From NCBI RefSeq assembly GCF_009870125.1, contig NC_046680.1:20107501-20171500 (forward strand): a stretch of DNA of 64,000 nucleotides, read 5' to 3'. The position numbers were made by a program, and so were the translations under genes. The notes beneath the pieces were generated by a model. The model was not told the origin of the DNA and ran no database searches. It saw nothing but the letters and a program-made list of their open reading frames with translations. This document shows, in pieces, positions 37,301 through 50,529 of the stretch. The stretch is from Drosophila pseudoobscura (taxonomy: Eukaryota; Arthropoda; Insecta; Diptera; Drosophilidae). Every line of letters begins with the position of its first letter. Positions within the stretch are counted from its first letter, which is position 1.

Positions 37301-38381
37301 AGATAGTACATCCTGGCAACGTCCCCTCATTGGAGGGCAATGATCGAATAGACGAAGATGTTCACTCTCTTGCGGGACATGCAAAATGCAATTCGGTTTC
37401 GTTCTCTGTAAAATAATAGGAAATAAAAGCTTAGTAGTTGTTTGCTGTTTAGGCCAAAGTGCAGACAATATGGATGAGCACCGAGATGGAAATGATGTTA
37501 CTCCCATCCGCACGCTGCGCAAAGTGTAGCATGCAACTAATCCCGTTATGCATTTACTTGTTGCTTTAAGCGTAACTGTTTTTGTTGCTGTGGTTTTAGT
37601 TGTCCGACTTTTTAATTACAGTCCATGTAATCGTATTATGATTTTTCACTCCCAAAGCCAGTGCCAAAAGGCACAAGCGCCAGCAAATGTTCAAGAACCA
37701 GCCACAAAATCTGTTTTGTTTTCCAGGTGTGGAGTGTAGATTGTGGTGTGGGTGTTGGGGTGGTGGGGTGGCATTAAAGGCAAAAACATTTATGCCAAAA
37801 CAGCCAGGAGCAGGACACACATGTGGAGTGACGGTTGGTGGGGCTAGGAATGGTGCTATTTAGGTCTCCTTCTTCGTAGAAAAGTCATAAATGCGTACAA
37901 ACGAAGCGAGCAGAGAAGCCCAAAGCCAGAGCTGAACAATGGAATTTGTTACCAATTAAATGACTGCATTACATAATAATAACAATAACAATAAAAGTAA
38001 CAGCAACAACAATGCCACATCCGCCATGTGTTGGCCGTATGTACATACATACATACATATGTATATATGCAATATGTGTGTGCGCTCGCATGATAGACAG
38101 GGAGTGGGGCTGAATTGTTCCAGGTCGCCAGCGAAGCCAAACAAATATCCACGCACCCACACACACACCTACACAGACATACCAATACATTCTACGCAAG
38201 CATCTCCAGCGGTATATTGGTTGTCAAAGTAACGGGAATCAATAGCATGCCAGAACGGAGAGTGCTCGGGGGGAGGGTAGATCCAGCAGGAGAAGCTGTC
38301 TTTATTAGGCGACAACAACATCAAGAAAAACAAATTTGTATTACTTCATTATGGCAATGCTTTTGATTTGACTTTTTCTGT

Positions 38382-38402
38382 ATGCCCTTTGCCGAAGGGT
38401 AC
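38382..38402. repeat. TGCCCTTTG/GAAGGGTA short hairpin repeat
   Basis: Imperfect palindrome with CCCTT and AAGGG arms separated by four bases. Another member of the TACCC..GGGTA set. A related TATACCCTGTACGGGG lies at about 38874, inside or just beyond the presumed Dg 3'UTR end. Confidence 0.5.
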
Positions 38403-38830
38403 TACGACTAGACTAGACTTTGGCCACGCAGAGAAGCTCAGATCAGCCTCGACTACATCCGTCTCTAGTCTCGGAGAGCGCATAACAAAAACGTGAGGGA
38501 TTAAGTCGATTCACGATTTGCTATATTTAATTTGGATCAAGCGTTGGATCTCCAAGTGTATCACACGCTTCGGAGCCGGAAACCTAGCCTACCTGTCGTG
38601 TTATCTCAGCTTTTCGTTGCATGTTCATCCCAATTTTCGATGCCTTGACGGCTGCTAGCTTTGATTCCATAATTTGTTGGGGAATTTCCATAAATTGAAT
38701 TTCCCCCCCAAATATCCAGGAAAGACCAGCACTAATGGAATATGAGTACATGGGAATATGAGAAACGGAAGGGGAGGGGGTATGGCAATTAAAAATCAAA
38801 CGCCCAAATTCCTTTTATATCAAAATATAT

Positions 38831-40870
38831 ATATATAAATGTTTATTAGTATTCGCACATGCATATACCCTGTACGGGGCAATACAATTACTCGTATTTA
38901 TCAATTTATAGTTATTTTCAATAATTATTATAATTATTGTGAGTGTGTCCGTGTTTGTCCTGTTTGGAGGGTACAACTCCCTTCAAATTGAACCAATTAA
39001 ATGGCATATCGTATTGTATATATGGTATATATGCATGGTATATGTTGATGTATACCGACATCAGCTTTTTTTCAATACATTATTTAAATGAGCAATTTAC
39101 GCACCGACCGACAAGGGCCATTAATAACTTGCACAAATATAGATTCGATTTAGTATATTTGCATTTTATTAGCTTATTTACTTACTGTGTGCTTGTGTGT
39201 GTGTCATAATTTAATATGGTTTTGATTTCTATTTAATAGCAAACAAAATAAAACAAAAATCGTGTGTATCTTTGGCATTTTTTTATTCAAAATAAATTGA
39301 TACCGCTGTTGTTGATTGTTTGGTTATTATTGCTATTGTTGTGGCTTTTCGTGGCTCTATTACCAAATACAAAATGTAAATCATGTAAATCAGCTCGGCG
39401 ATTGAGCCTTATGCAAATCAGTTAATTATACTTAATTTAATAGGCAATTGTTCCTCATATTTACGTACGAGTAAAGTAATTCAATTTCTTTTCATGCAAT
39501 TATTGCTCTTACTTGTGGATTCTTTTGGAGGGGTTTCATCGTATAAAATCAATTTCATTCTACGTGCTACAGATAGTACAATTGATGGGTTCTTAAATAA
39601 ATACAATAGAACTCCACTCGAACCATTGTAGCACAGGGCAATGGACAGTGAACAATGGTCCAGTTTGGGGAGCTGGTATAAATCATTTGTTTTGTTAAAA
39701 CTAATTTCTACTTTAAGTAATCTTCTCGTATATAATTAGTTTTTGTGTGTGTATTTTGTGGATATGGTTTGTTGGTTGAGTGTGTGTGGTTTTGTATGTT
39801 TGTATGTGGGAAGCACTTGTGGGCATTTAGGAATTGATTTGTATTTAAGAAAACCCGGCAATTTCGATCCTATTTATATTGGCAGCTCTATTGTGGGCTT
39901 GTTTTCGTTCTTACAACTAAAGACAATCAAAGCTCCTCCTCGCATGTCCCTTGTTGCTTTTCTTCCTTGCAAATAAAACAGAAAATACTAAGCTCTTCTT
40001 TGGGTAACCCATCAAGCAGCCGGGGAAGTGCTTCTCCAGTGCGGCTGGTGTTCCGCTAATAAAAAGTTAAACTGACATTTTTGCAAACGATTCTGCTTAA
40101 GCATATATTAAGCGGAAACTCCTGTATAAGTGTATAAGCATGCATCGAACTCACTTACGGTATAAAACTTAAAAACCAGACAAGGGACATGCTCTAGGCG
40201 TCTTGCACCTAACTTAGTCAATAGTATTACCATTGTTTAAATGCTATGCTTAAAATGGGCTCGTGTATGTGTGTGCTGGTTTGCTTTTCAAGCTCTAGTT
40301 GCTTGTCTACTAAATTTCATTCCATTTCGTGTTCCTGGATGTGGATGTGGATGTGGTTCGCGGCTCGTGGTATACATATAAATTAGAGTACATACTAAAT
40401 AAATAATATGCTGAATAGTGTGTTTTGTTTAGTGTTTTTCAAATGTGGTATTCGATCTTTAAGCTACAAAGTTTGTCAGTTGTTCGCACTGAAATCGTTA
40501 ATTGATTGTTTTTCTTTCGTGATTAATACAAAACATCGTCCTGCCTCTTCAACATTGAGTACCGTACCCTTCGTCTTCCATATGGAATATCCTTTCTATT
40601 CATTCATGGAATATCCTTTGCTTCCATTTGAATAGCTAGTCCAAAAAGAAACCAATTCGCACTTGGATATATACAAAAGAGTTTTGCTTAGTTGCATATA
40701 TAAGTTGTGCCAAATCGGTAGATGTATATATATATATATATGTATGATTGTATATATCTATATATATATATATAGATTGTGTGGTTAATACGATGCGATT
40801 GTTATTATTGTTGCTGTTGCTCTTTCGGTTTCTGTTGCGGCTTCGTTTGCTGCTGATTCTTGACAATGAT
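38831..40870 (-). other. Presumed 3'UTR of Dystroglycan
   Basis: Following the Dg stop (40871-40873, minus strand) are about 2 kb of AT-rich sequence with TA repeats (40725-40741, 40751-40774) and no coding frame. Minus-strand AATAAA words (TTTATT on +) occur at about 39161, 39283 and 38839. The last is taken as the most distal likely end. The UTR length is inferred; a shorter form is possible. Confidence 0.5.
40725..40774. repeat. Two (TA)n runs
   Basis: TA dinucleotide runs at 40725-40741 and 40751-40774, just downstream of the Dg stop codon in transcript sense. A transcript here could fold into AU hairpins. Confidence 0.85.
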
Positions 40871-43800
40871 TTATGGCGATACATATGGCGGTGGCTTGCG
40901 ATAGGAGGGCGTGGCGGGTGACTTCCCTCGCACCTCCCGACCGCCGACTACAACAGCCGGCGGTGGCACATACTCATCCACATCATTGTCGCCTGTAAGG
41001 AGATTTGCCACAGATTAGACTTTGAGCAATGGGTGAGCATGCATACATTCATACCATTCATGTTTGAGGTATTGTAGGACGGTGGCAGCAGCGGTGGCTT
41101 CTCGTCTTTGAGTATTACGGGGCTCTTGTTGCCGATTTCGGGCTTCTCCTCATACTCATCCTGAAAGATGACTGGTATGCCCTTGGCCCGGAAGGACTTT
41201 CGCTCTTCTTCGTCGCCTGAAAAGGACATCGAAATTGAATTTGACTCTCGACAAAATGAACACAGAAATGGAGAGAGATCCGACCCGCTTCCTTACCCAG
41301 CTCCATTTTACCACTCTTGTGGCGGCGTCTGTGCAGGCAGCAGGCCACGATAGAGGCCAGCACTATCATCACCAGAATGATGACAGCGGGCAAAATGAAA
41401 TTGGCCAAGTACTCCTCGCTGAAGGTGGACTTCTGGCTGGGTTCCTCAGTGCGTGTGGGCACGAACTCGTTTGTGATGTCTATGTTCTCGGCATCTGGAA
41501 AAAGAAAGGATGGGCAAAGGACAACCAAATTAGCTCTGCTTCCATGGGGAAATCTCAGAAAATATTCTTACGATGACAACTGCCAAAAGGAGCCACCGAA
41601 AAGTTTGTTAGATTCAGCTCTGGACCCAAGGCCCGCTTCACGCTATCCCTCAGGCTATCGCCGACCAGATAGACACTGCGCGTGGCCGCTAGCTCCTTCT
41701 CAGGGCAGCGGTTGTGATGCTTGTACAGCGACGTGTTGTAGAAGTTGACAATTGTGCCGTCCGAGTCGTGGTGGATGTTGATGGAACGGATCTGGATTTG
41801 ATTAGTGGTGGCGTCGCCGTTCACCCTGGCTATGCGCTCCACAAACTTCCGCTGCAGCTCAGCATTGAAGTTCTCATGGCGAATGGCCAGGTAGGCCTTG
41901 AAAAAGGCCCCAAACTCCTTTTTGGGCGGATGGCTAACGACTACGACAAGGGCATCGTGGGCACTGAGACCGCCGCTGTCCTCTGCCACAAGCAGGTACT
42001 CCTCGGAGCCGGTGTCGCCACTCTTTGGGATGCCGTAGAACTCCTGGTTCTTCGAGTCGAACTGCAGCCAGTGGCGAGTGCTCAGCTCCTTGTGCTCCTT
42101 GGACTTGAGGGTGAGGGTCAGGTCGTTATCATTAGCATCGTAGAAGGTGTCTGGCGGCACTTTGAACACCAGCAGTTGTCCTACGCTGGCGTTCACTCGA
42201 TCCACTTGGTTGCGCGGCATCGGCGGCACGTTCTTTGCCATCTGCATAGTGGGCTTCACCTTCGTTAGGTCCTTCTGGCACGATCCAATGAGTTGGCCAG
42301 TGATCGACTTGATGCCCAGCAGCGGCTGCACCAGATCGCTCAGACGCTGGGCATCCAGGCGGCTAACAAGGTCGCTCAGCTCCTTCTCCGGGCAGTCGCT
42401 GGTCGGCAGAGTCTCGTTGAAGTACACGAAGATGGCGCTGTGTGGGTCCTGTGGGGTCTGACGGATCTCGCGCACTACTACTGCCGAGCTGCTGTCATCA
42501 TCCAGTGTTCGAGCCAAGGCATTGATCAGCTTCAGTTGCCAGTCGATGTTGTGGCCGTGCTTCTCGTTGATCTTCACGAGAATGCTGATTTCGTGGTTGA
42601 TGGTCCGCACCGCTCGGTGCTGTTGCACGCTAATCTCCACCGTCTCCGTGACGGTGGCGTTGCCCGAGTCTGTAGCAGAGAGACGATACTGCCAACGCGA
42701 CACGGTGTCGTCCAAAGGTCTGCAAAGGGACAGAGGAGACAGACACATTATAAACTTCCATCCTGCATAGAAACATAACTCATTTACTTACAGTCCGTAC
42801 AATTCCCGCTTATCGGCATTGAACTGCAGCCAGGAGTTGGATTTCAGCTCGTGGCCATCCTTGTCGGTGAGCTCTAGACGCAGGTTGCCCTGATCTTCGG
42901 CATCCCAGAAGGTATCCTCGGGCACAATCATGGTGAAAGCCTTGCCCGAGGTCACCGCCAGTTTCTGCAGGCGCGTCTTGATAATCGGGACACTGTTCTC
43001 CGGCTGCGGCTCCACATAATCCGTCGAGGAGAATGTACTGACGGTGCTGGTCGCCTCGGGCGAGGCAGGTGTTGTCGTGGCCACCGTGGAGGGGGGCACT
43101 GAAGAGCCTGGGAACAGCTGCTGTCGATAAGAGGGATTAATAGGAGATTTGAGCGTTGCCAGGAGCCCGTGCTATAGCCCATACCTCATTATTGCCACTT
43201 CCACTGCCGCTGCTGTTATTGTTGGGGGTGCTGATGGCATCGGCTTCTCCTTCCTGGGAATTACAGGTAAATCATTAGCATTGAGATGACTAATTGGTGC
43301 CAATGGATGGCTCTAAGTTACATGCTGAAGGAGTCTGCGGCTAAGGAGGGGCAGGCAGAGTTAGTGTTAGTACAACATCCAAGTACGAGTGCAAAAACAG
43401 GTAGGATTACGTATACGTATACGTATGTGTGTGTGTGTAGACAGTGGGCATGCAATTACCAAGGACCTCATGCAGGAGGTGGAGAGGGGGCGCAATCTGG
43501 GTCACTAATTGCCACATGCTGCTAGTAAGTGCATTCGGCCGGAAGGAATATTCCGCGCTTAATTGGATTCAGGACAAACCAGTGGGCGGGGCGGGCTCGA
43601 GGTCGGGGAAATGGTGCAACATCTATGGATCGACTTGTAAGCTTAAAAACTATATTTCTGCAATTGCAATGCAATGGCGATGCGGCATTTCACCTTAGAA
43701 CTAATTGTGCGGTGCGTTGCTGTGGACTCTACTACGTGAGAATCGATTTCGCTCGAGGAGGACGTTCTTGCTGTTGTTGCCCCAGCAGCAGCAGCTGTTG

Positions 43801-46800
43801 TTGGTATCGTTGTCGCATCTTCAACATCTTCGATGGGCGGAAAGCTGCTCAGCTCGAAATCATTTGCATTTGGCTGCTTTTGGTTTGAGTTTCAACATTA
43901 TTTTAATAAGTTTTTGCTGTTGTTTTTTTTTCTGGTAAGGTCAAAAACTAGCAGCCAAAGATCCATACAACACATTTATCACCTCATTCTGGGTTTGTTT
44001 GGAAATGTCTCAACACCAACCCACAACTAAATATCAAATACTAGTTTTCCTGACTTAAATCTTTAAAAGCTCTTTAGAACTGTTGAATATGTACAAAAAG
44101 AAAAGTATCCCACCGAATAAACTGCCGAAGAACCAGTCACAGAAAAAGCATCCTTGGGCAATAGTTTTCCAACACTAATTGCAGCTCTCATTTAAAGCCC
44201 GACGATCGTTTACAAACACTAACTGTCAACACGCAAATTAAGCTGCAGCTAAAAGCATATACATATGTACAATTTATAAATACATATATATTAACTATAT
44301 CTACATACACTTCTTTATCTAGTTTGCTAACATTTATGTACAAACACAACTCCACTAAAAGTCTTTTATGACAGCAACAGGGATGTTGTTAAGCCATTTT
44401 TATGAAGTTCAACTCTCGTTTTACACAGGACAAAAGGCAATAAAAATACAATATCAATATAAAAGAAAAACAAGAGAGTTACAGATTAAGAGATGGAGAG
44501 GCAAAGAGAAAGAGAGAGACAGAACTAAGCTAACTCCTGGCTGTTTGGAGGAGACACACACACTCACATAAAGAGGGGGAGGGAGGACAACAGTTTAGAT
44601 GTGACAACGACAAGAGACAAGAGACAGGAGACAAGAGAGACAACACACACAATCACGGGCGCGTTCACACAAAAGCGACATCATTTACCTTTGGCGACAT
44701 TTCAGACAGTGTTGTTGTTGCTGTTGTTGTAGTTGACATTGTTGCTGTTGGTGTGATTGTTGTAGTTGTTGTTGTTGCAGATGATGATGATGCAGATGAT
44801 GATGAAGTTGTTAGAGTATTATTGTTGTTTTTATGGTTGTTGCTGTCTAATACAATGTCTGTGATGGCAACAATGTGAGAGGATGGGGATGATGTTGAGG
44901 GTGATGATGAGGATGAGGAGGAGGAGGTCCCTGTGGCCGATGTAGAGGTGGACATGGATGGCAACGAAGACGTTTCAACAGCTTCGATTGACGGCACAAC
45001 AGAGGAGGAGGACACTGACACTGAGGAGGTGGCATCATAGGGTGAGAATGGCTTCTGCTTGCTATTGCTGCTGCTGCTGCTGTGCTGTGTGGCGCCAGAG
45101 AAGGACCCCGATATGGGTGGGGGTGTGGTGTTATCAGCGGTGCTCAGTGTGGCAACAGCATCCACATCTACGACGGCAACGGCATCCACCTGATTCCCTG
45201 CTTCCTCCTCCATGAAACTGGACTTTACCATGTCCGTGGCAGAGCCAGGCATCCCAGTTGTGGCTGTTGCGGCAGCCGCTGTGGTGGTGTCCACATAATT
45301 TTCCTGGAATTTTCCTGCAGCGGCGCCCAATTGCTGAAGTTCCACATCCTCTACATCATCATCATCGTCAGCACCAGCACCACCCTCATCGACGGACGAC
45401 GGCCCGAGCACTGGGACCAGCTCCTTGATGTTCTTCGTATTCTCAATAGTCTTGCTTATCACGGACTCCAGCTTGGAGACGCTCTCCTCGATCTCCTCCT
45501 CCACACTGGCCACCGAGGGAGTGGCTGACGCAGAGGCAGAATCCCCCTCCGACTTGGGTTAGTCGATGATTCGATTGTTAGTTACGATTAGTATTTGGAT
45601 TGCGATGGCGATATCGATATCGATTTCAGTTTAAACATTCATCAAACAAGTGAGAGAACGAGAGAACACAATGAGAGCGATATATAGACAGAGAGAGATA
45701 GAGCGAGAAAGAAATGGCAAAAGAGAAGAAAAAACGTATACACCATATGATGAATTACAGTTATTTATAGTGTAAATATGTATATAGATATCGGATATAT
45801 GTATGCATGTATGTGTTTCTATAGTATGTGTGTAGGTGTATCCGTGTTCCATGTAAAGTGTTTTCTTTTTGTGTGTTTGTGGCTGTGCGAATTGTTATTA
45901 ACAAAGTGCAGTGTTGTAAAACGAACAGAAAAAAACTTGTGACTTCCGGAAATAATAACGGAATCTCGACTCGTATACGTTATACATATACTCGTACATA
46001 GTTCAACACCATCCACAATGCATTAACCTCGGAGTATTCGCATTTAAACGGATTAACGGATAACGGATAATAAAAACACCGAGAGAATGAACCAAAATAA
46101 ATATTGGGAATGTAGTAGGTACATATAACCAATTGAGTAATCAATCGGAACACTCACCACTCCATGATGATGACGATGCGCATGCGTAGTCACCGCGGGC
46201 ACTTCCGTGCTTGGCTCACTGTTCCAAAGATAGAACATGAAATGACAGACACTCAGAAGAGGCACAGAAGACAGGGACTGTCTGTAGTACTTACATAGCT
46301 TCCTCTCCCTCATCTTCATACTCGTAGTCATCATCGTCGGCTCCAGAACCCTCCGATTGACGTCGCCGGCGATGGGATCTAGAATTGAAAGGAGGATCGT
46401 CAGGGCAACATTCTTTCGGTGTGATTTATGCGCATATGTCATATCTCAATGAACATTAGTTATTTCTTCTTTGATTGATGCATTCCTAATATAAAATAGC
46501 TTTCTTAAGAGCTATTCCATTTAAACCGTCGTATTCTGCGGTTCGTTTGGTTCGTGCACCCACCTGGATTTCAATTCCTTGCGCCAAATAAACCACAGAC
46601 CAAAGTTCTCCTCCGTCAGAGCACCAATAGTGCCATCCTTGACCTGGTGGGCAATCTGCTTGGCTATCGGTTCACCCATGACAAAGTAGCTTGGACCACA
46701 GCCGATCTGCGCAAAAGAAAACAAAATTCGTAACAAACAAAATGTGGAACCAGTAGTAGAAATACAAACCATGAAACTGGCGCGTCCCAAACGACGATTC

Positions 46801-47698
46801 AGAGTCTCGATATTCTTGTTCCCCTTGCCACCCTTCCTCATGGCCAGCTTGTGCATGGACCTGAGCTCCCGCTTCGACACCGAATCCAACGAAATGAACT
46901 CCTGTTTGGCATACAACAATATATGTATATTGAGACATATATGGAACATCCTGTAGCTTACCTTGGGTATGGCAAAGAACTTGGCCAGCTTCGCCTGAAC
47001 ATGGGCGCGCTTGGTGGCCGTCAACTCGCTCCAGTCGTGCTTCTTCAGCAGCAGCGAGAGCACAATCTCGTTCTGCTGGTTCTGGCATCCCATCAGCTCT
47101 GTCACATAGGGATCCTGCTTGTAGGCGGGCACATCCTTTGGCTCAATGACAGGCACCTACAATACGGAAAGGGGGGACGACCATGACAAACAGCTCTGTG
47201 GTTTATTGCTCAAGCCATTATCGTGGCGACGACAATCTAATCGAATCGGAGTCGCCGACTGCATAATTAAAATGAAAAGCGTCACGCATCATCCATCAAA
47301 GTTAGCCAGACAAGGGACAGGCCAGAGACACAGAGCTTCGTTCTACAGTGAACGCTTGTAGGAGTGCACTCTTGTTTTGAGGCAGAATCGAAAAGGGGAA
47401 CCAGTACGGCTCTATACCGTTTATAGATCGGTTCTAGAACGGATTCTTTGCGCCAAAATCGAATTTGAGATTATAAAAGATAATTTAATCGCATTTAATC
47501 GAACTAAAATCTTAGATGTTATGTGATTGAGTATGTTTCTTCATTAACCTCCATTAATCTCTTCATAGTCCCATTACTCACCTGAGAGTCGTTCACGTTA
47601 AAGTCCCGCTCCGCTTGCACCAGGGCGATGGCTAGTGTGGCCGCCAGCAGGAGGAGCAGGCGGTCTCCACTGACCGATAAGCACCGCGACAATCTCAT
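40871..47698 (-). CDS. Dg: Dystroglycan, laminin-binding glycoprotein receptor of the dystrophin complex
   Basis: Minus-strand exons in order: 47698-47582, 47156-46962, 46901-46770, 46706-46564, 46378-46295, 46218-46158, 45552-44689, 43253-43185, 43120-42792, 42719-41572, 41494-41297, 41216-41055, 40992-40871; 1207 residues. Signal peptide MRLSRCLSVSGDRLLLLLAA; conserved N-terminal region (LLKKHDWSELTATKRAHVQA, LGRASFMIGCGPSYF); basic RRRRQS and acidic stretch; Ser/Thr mucin-like exon; cadherin-like and SEA-like region with ELYGLPLDD and FYGIPKSGD; membrane segment at about 1079-1100 (FILPAVIILVMIVLASIVACC); basic LHRRRHK; C-terminal KPPPYVSP, the PPxY site that binds dystrophin WW/EF-hand modules. 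Dystroglycan links extracellular LamG proteins (laminin, perlecan) to dystrophin and actin. Length is close to the long D. melanogaster isoform. ATG 47698 is preferred over in-frame ATG 47776 because it starts the signal peptide. Confidence 0.95.
44689..45552 (-). other. Dg: Dg mucin-like exon (864 nt, phase 0-0, skippable)
   Basis: One 288-codon exon (residues 245-532) of Ser/Thr/Val-rich sequence with long Ser and Thr runs, starting SEGDSASASATP and ending SEMSPK. Both borders are phase 0, so skipping keeps the frame. In D. melanogaster the mucin-like region of Dg is alternatively spliced, which agrees. The start includes an acidic, coiled-coil-like stretch (EEEIEESVSKLESVISKTIE) before the mucin part, which is unusual for a mucin domain. 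Confidence 0.8.
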
Positions 47699-47997
47699 AT
47701 TTCGATTCGTTTGGCGATTGCCCAGATATGTGTATATGTATATGTGTGTGTGTAAAGAATGCAGTTTCGATTTCAATTCAGTGAAATATTATGTGGCAGT
47801 GGTGGTATTTGTTTCGATTTCTTTTGCTTTCAAATTTCGCTTTCGTTTCGGTGCACAAAAGTGGAAAGAAAGAGGAGAGTGTGCTGCTTGGCTTCGTTTA
47901 CATCATCTTCATTAGCAGAGCAGTCGCAGTCGTCGTCTTCGTCGTCGTCGTTGTCGTCGTTGTCATCATCATCATCGGCGTCCAATGATGATCATCT
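47582..47997 (-). other. Dg: Dg exon 2: 5'UTR part plus signal-peptide codons
   Basis: The minus-strand acceptor TTCCACTTGCAG at 47998-48009 opens an exon running to the donor at 47581. The 5'UTR part contains a GAC/GAT repeat (47928-47977) and short upstream ORFs: the first ATG, at 47997, stops after seven codons, and ATG 47776 is in frame with Dg. The acceptor is chosen by sequence only. Confidence 0.5.
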
Positions 47998-48108
47998 GCA
48001 AGTGGAATTTATGGGAATTTATTAAACATATTTTATCGCTTTAAGAGAAGAGGGTGTGCTGTGCTGTGCAGTGCCTATGCTAATTAAACGTTCACTTGGG
48101 ATCGCTGA

Positions 48109-48150
48109 CCCAAAACCCGAGCCCCAAACCCGAACCCCAAACCCCAGCCC
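48109..48150 (-). repeat. G-quadruplex-capable run on the Dg transcribed strand
   Basis: The + strand carries seven runs of three or four C separated by 2-4 bases. The minus strand, which is the Dg RNA sense, therefore has seven G-runs within about 42 nt. This satisfies the G3+N1-7 rule several times over. It lies about 100-150 nt upstream of the Dg exon 2 acceptor. Confidence 0.8.
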
Positions 48151-50510
48151 AAACTGAAGCACAATTTGTGCCTTGAGCATTATTATTTATGTGTGTGGTG
48201 GCCACTCTCTCTCCCGCTCTCTCGTCCCTCTCTGTAATTAACATAAACAACTGTTAAGTGTTTTTCTTGCTGTTGTTATTTTGTTGTTTTTCCTGTATTT
48301 GGAGGGAAAATTAACGCCCGATGAACAAGATGCACATGATCTTTTTTTGGTAATTGGAGAGACCCCCGGACGGACAGAAAGACAGACGACAGCCAGACAG
48401 ATTTGAAAATGGAAAGTTCGCTTTGGAAAATGCTTAATTAAAGAGATTTTATCATTGGGGGGGAGCGGGGGAGTGGAATATGAGCAGACAATTGATGGCT
48501 GATTGATTATGAATATTTAATCATACTCCCATAATATGCCCGGTTGTTGAATCATTAGAGGGTATTATATCAATACATTTCCAAAGATAATATTCATAAA
48601 ACTATCATTGAATATTTATTCCATATAAACTGGAATATGCATAGTCCCCAATTATCGCACAGAACAATGAAAACCACTATACTCTCCCAATATCGAATAT
48701 ATTTTGCATAAGAACAAGTATTTCCCTTTGATTTAATTGGGTCGCTCCTTCCACAATCTCTACCCCCCGATCCACCGGCACGCACCCTTTCATGCTGCTG
48801 GAATTCCCATAAATTTGTTAATCCCTCATTGAGCATGCATCCCCAGCGCTTCCCTAAGCTGTCGGCTTATCATCTGGATTCTATTTATAGATGCTTTCCA
48901 CCAACCGAGCGAAGTACGGGGGGATGGGGACCCCTCTCCAAATAACTTTCAAATAATCATTCAGCAAACACATTATCGCCCTCCACTCTCCACAGCGCAA
49001 CATGTGTTGGACATGCCCGCTTCTGGAAGGATGGTTGGGGCGGGCTGCGCTGTGTTGGGGTGTGACACAAAAATGGGAACACAATTGCACAAGTTGGCAG
49101 CATTCTTTATGAATGGGGTTAACGTTTTAGCTCGGGGCAGTGGAAAGCCATTAAAAATGTGCATGGAAAACGCATAAAAACTGCGTGTGAAATGCCTTAA
49201 TTGAGGCATTAAACGAGACAAGCTATAAATATGGCAATAATTAATACGGCATATGTACATGCATTCCATGCATTGGAATGAACAGCGATAAATGATAGCA
49301 AACGGCAATAGGAAATGGCCATGCCAAAGGAATTCCATTCAGAATTCCAGCACAAGAGAAGAGTTATTGGAATGCTAGAAAAACTCATACACACACTCGT
49401 TGTACTAGTAATGGAAAATAATAATTACTTATGCATATGCCGCAGCTAAAATATCATTTATTTGTTCTCTCTGTGTTTTTTATTTGTTTTTGTCTGCTTT
49501 CTAGTTAAATTTAATTGAAGAGTCCGCCCCGAAGAGAAGACCCGACTGGAATATCAAATGAGTGGGAAGGGGAAGGGAAGGTGAAGGAGTAAAAAGTGTC
49601 AGGCGGCAATATGCCACCAATACATATTTGTCTCTCTCTCGCACTCTGTCTATTGTGTGCGCGTGTGTGTGTGTGTGCAGATGAACTTAAAATGCAACGA
49701 AGCATGCCGGGGGCCACCCCCTTCCCAACAGCAGCACAGCCTAGTAGCAGCCCTCCTCCATCCATCACCACCTCTCTTTTGCCACCTCACTCTCCCTAAC
49801 CATCACCTCCCTGTCGCTCTCCCTCTCTGACTTCTTAAACACCTCTCTGCTTTTCCTTCTCTCGCACGCTTGCTCTTCGGCATGAATGAGAATGAGGCCC
49901 AGGGGCTTAGTGTGTTTGTGTGCTGTGTGTTTGTTGGTATGCAAATGAATTAGCATTGCGCCAAATGCAAAAAAAGAGATGGAAGAACAGTGACAAAGAG
50001 GGGAGGGAGCTGGAGTAGGAGTAGAAGTTGGACCAGAAATAGGCGTTGTAGTTGTAGTTGTGTCGTATTATGGCGAGTGGGTGTAGGAGACAGAGAAATG
50101 AGAGAACATAACTTAACAGCTAGAATACAAAACAAGTTTCTCTGCTGCTTCTGCCGCTGCTGCTGGTGAATGCATCAACGGAGATAAGAGAGTCTACATA
50201 GAAGCGCCGCAGCCAGACACACACAAACACACACAACTAGAGCTGGAGCTGGATAACTGAAGCCTGGCTCTAAAGTCTGCGGTGTGCATCGGGGAGTGGG
50301 GGCAGTCTGCGGTTGGGTGTGGGGGTTGAGGGTCAGTTCATAAATTGAGTCCAGCACAAAAGCAAACTAATAAAGGTACAAGAACAATACAAAGACTAAC
50401 GATGATGATGATGATGGTACTCGGGCTGATAATGATGTTGCGGATGGTGCTGTGGTGATGGCATCGCCCACGCTACGGTAGAGCCGACTTTGGCCGTTGC
50501 GGTGGTCTGG

Positions 50511-50529
50511 ATACCCTGGCAGAGGGTAT
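50511..50529. repeat. ATACCCTGG/AGAGGGTAT hairpin repeat
   Basis: Imperfect palindrome ATACCCTGGCAGAGGGTAT, followed by GATACCCATG. It matches the interspersed TACCCTTGCAGAGGGTA sequence common in Drosophila genomes. Located in Dg intron 1. Confidence 0.6.

Larger units (their letters stand above)
19451..38830. other. About 19 kb intergenic region with no recognised gene
   Basis: Between the membralin polyadenylation signal and the Dg 3'UTR I find no family-recognisable gene. It holds microsatellites ((CA)n at 24580-24602; CCATCC at about 23776-23805; CCCGT repeats at about 23280 and 32660), GAGA tracts (29586-29611), TACCC hairpins and stretches of GC-rich sequence at 28.6-30.2 and 33.4-34.1 kb. 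Three weak candidates for transcription or coding (about 20.3, 28.7 and 33.4-33.9 kb) are entered separately. The region probably carries regulatory DNA of its neighbours; that is inference. Confidence 0.6.
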
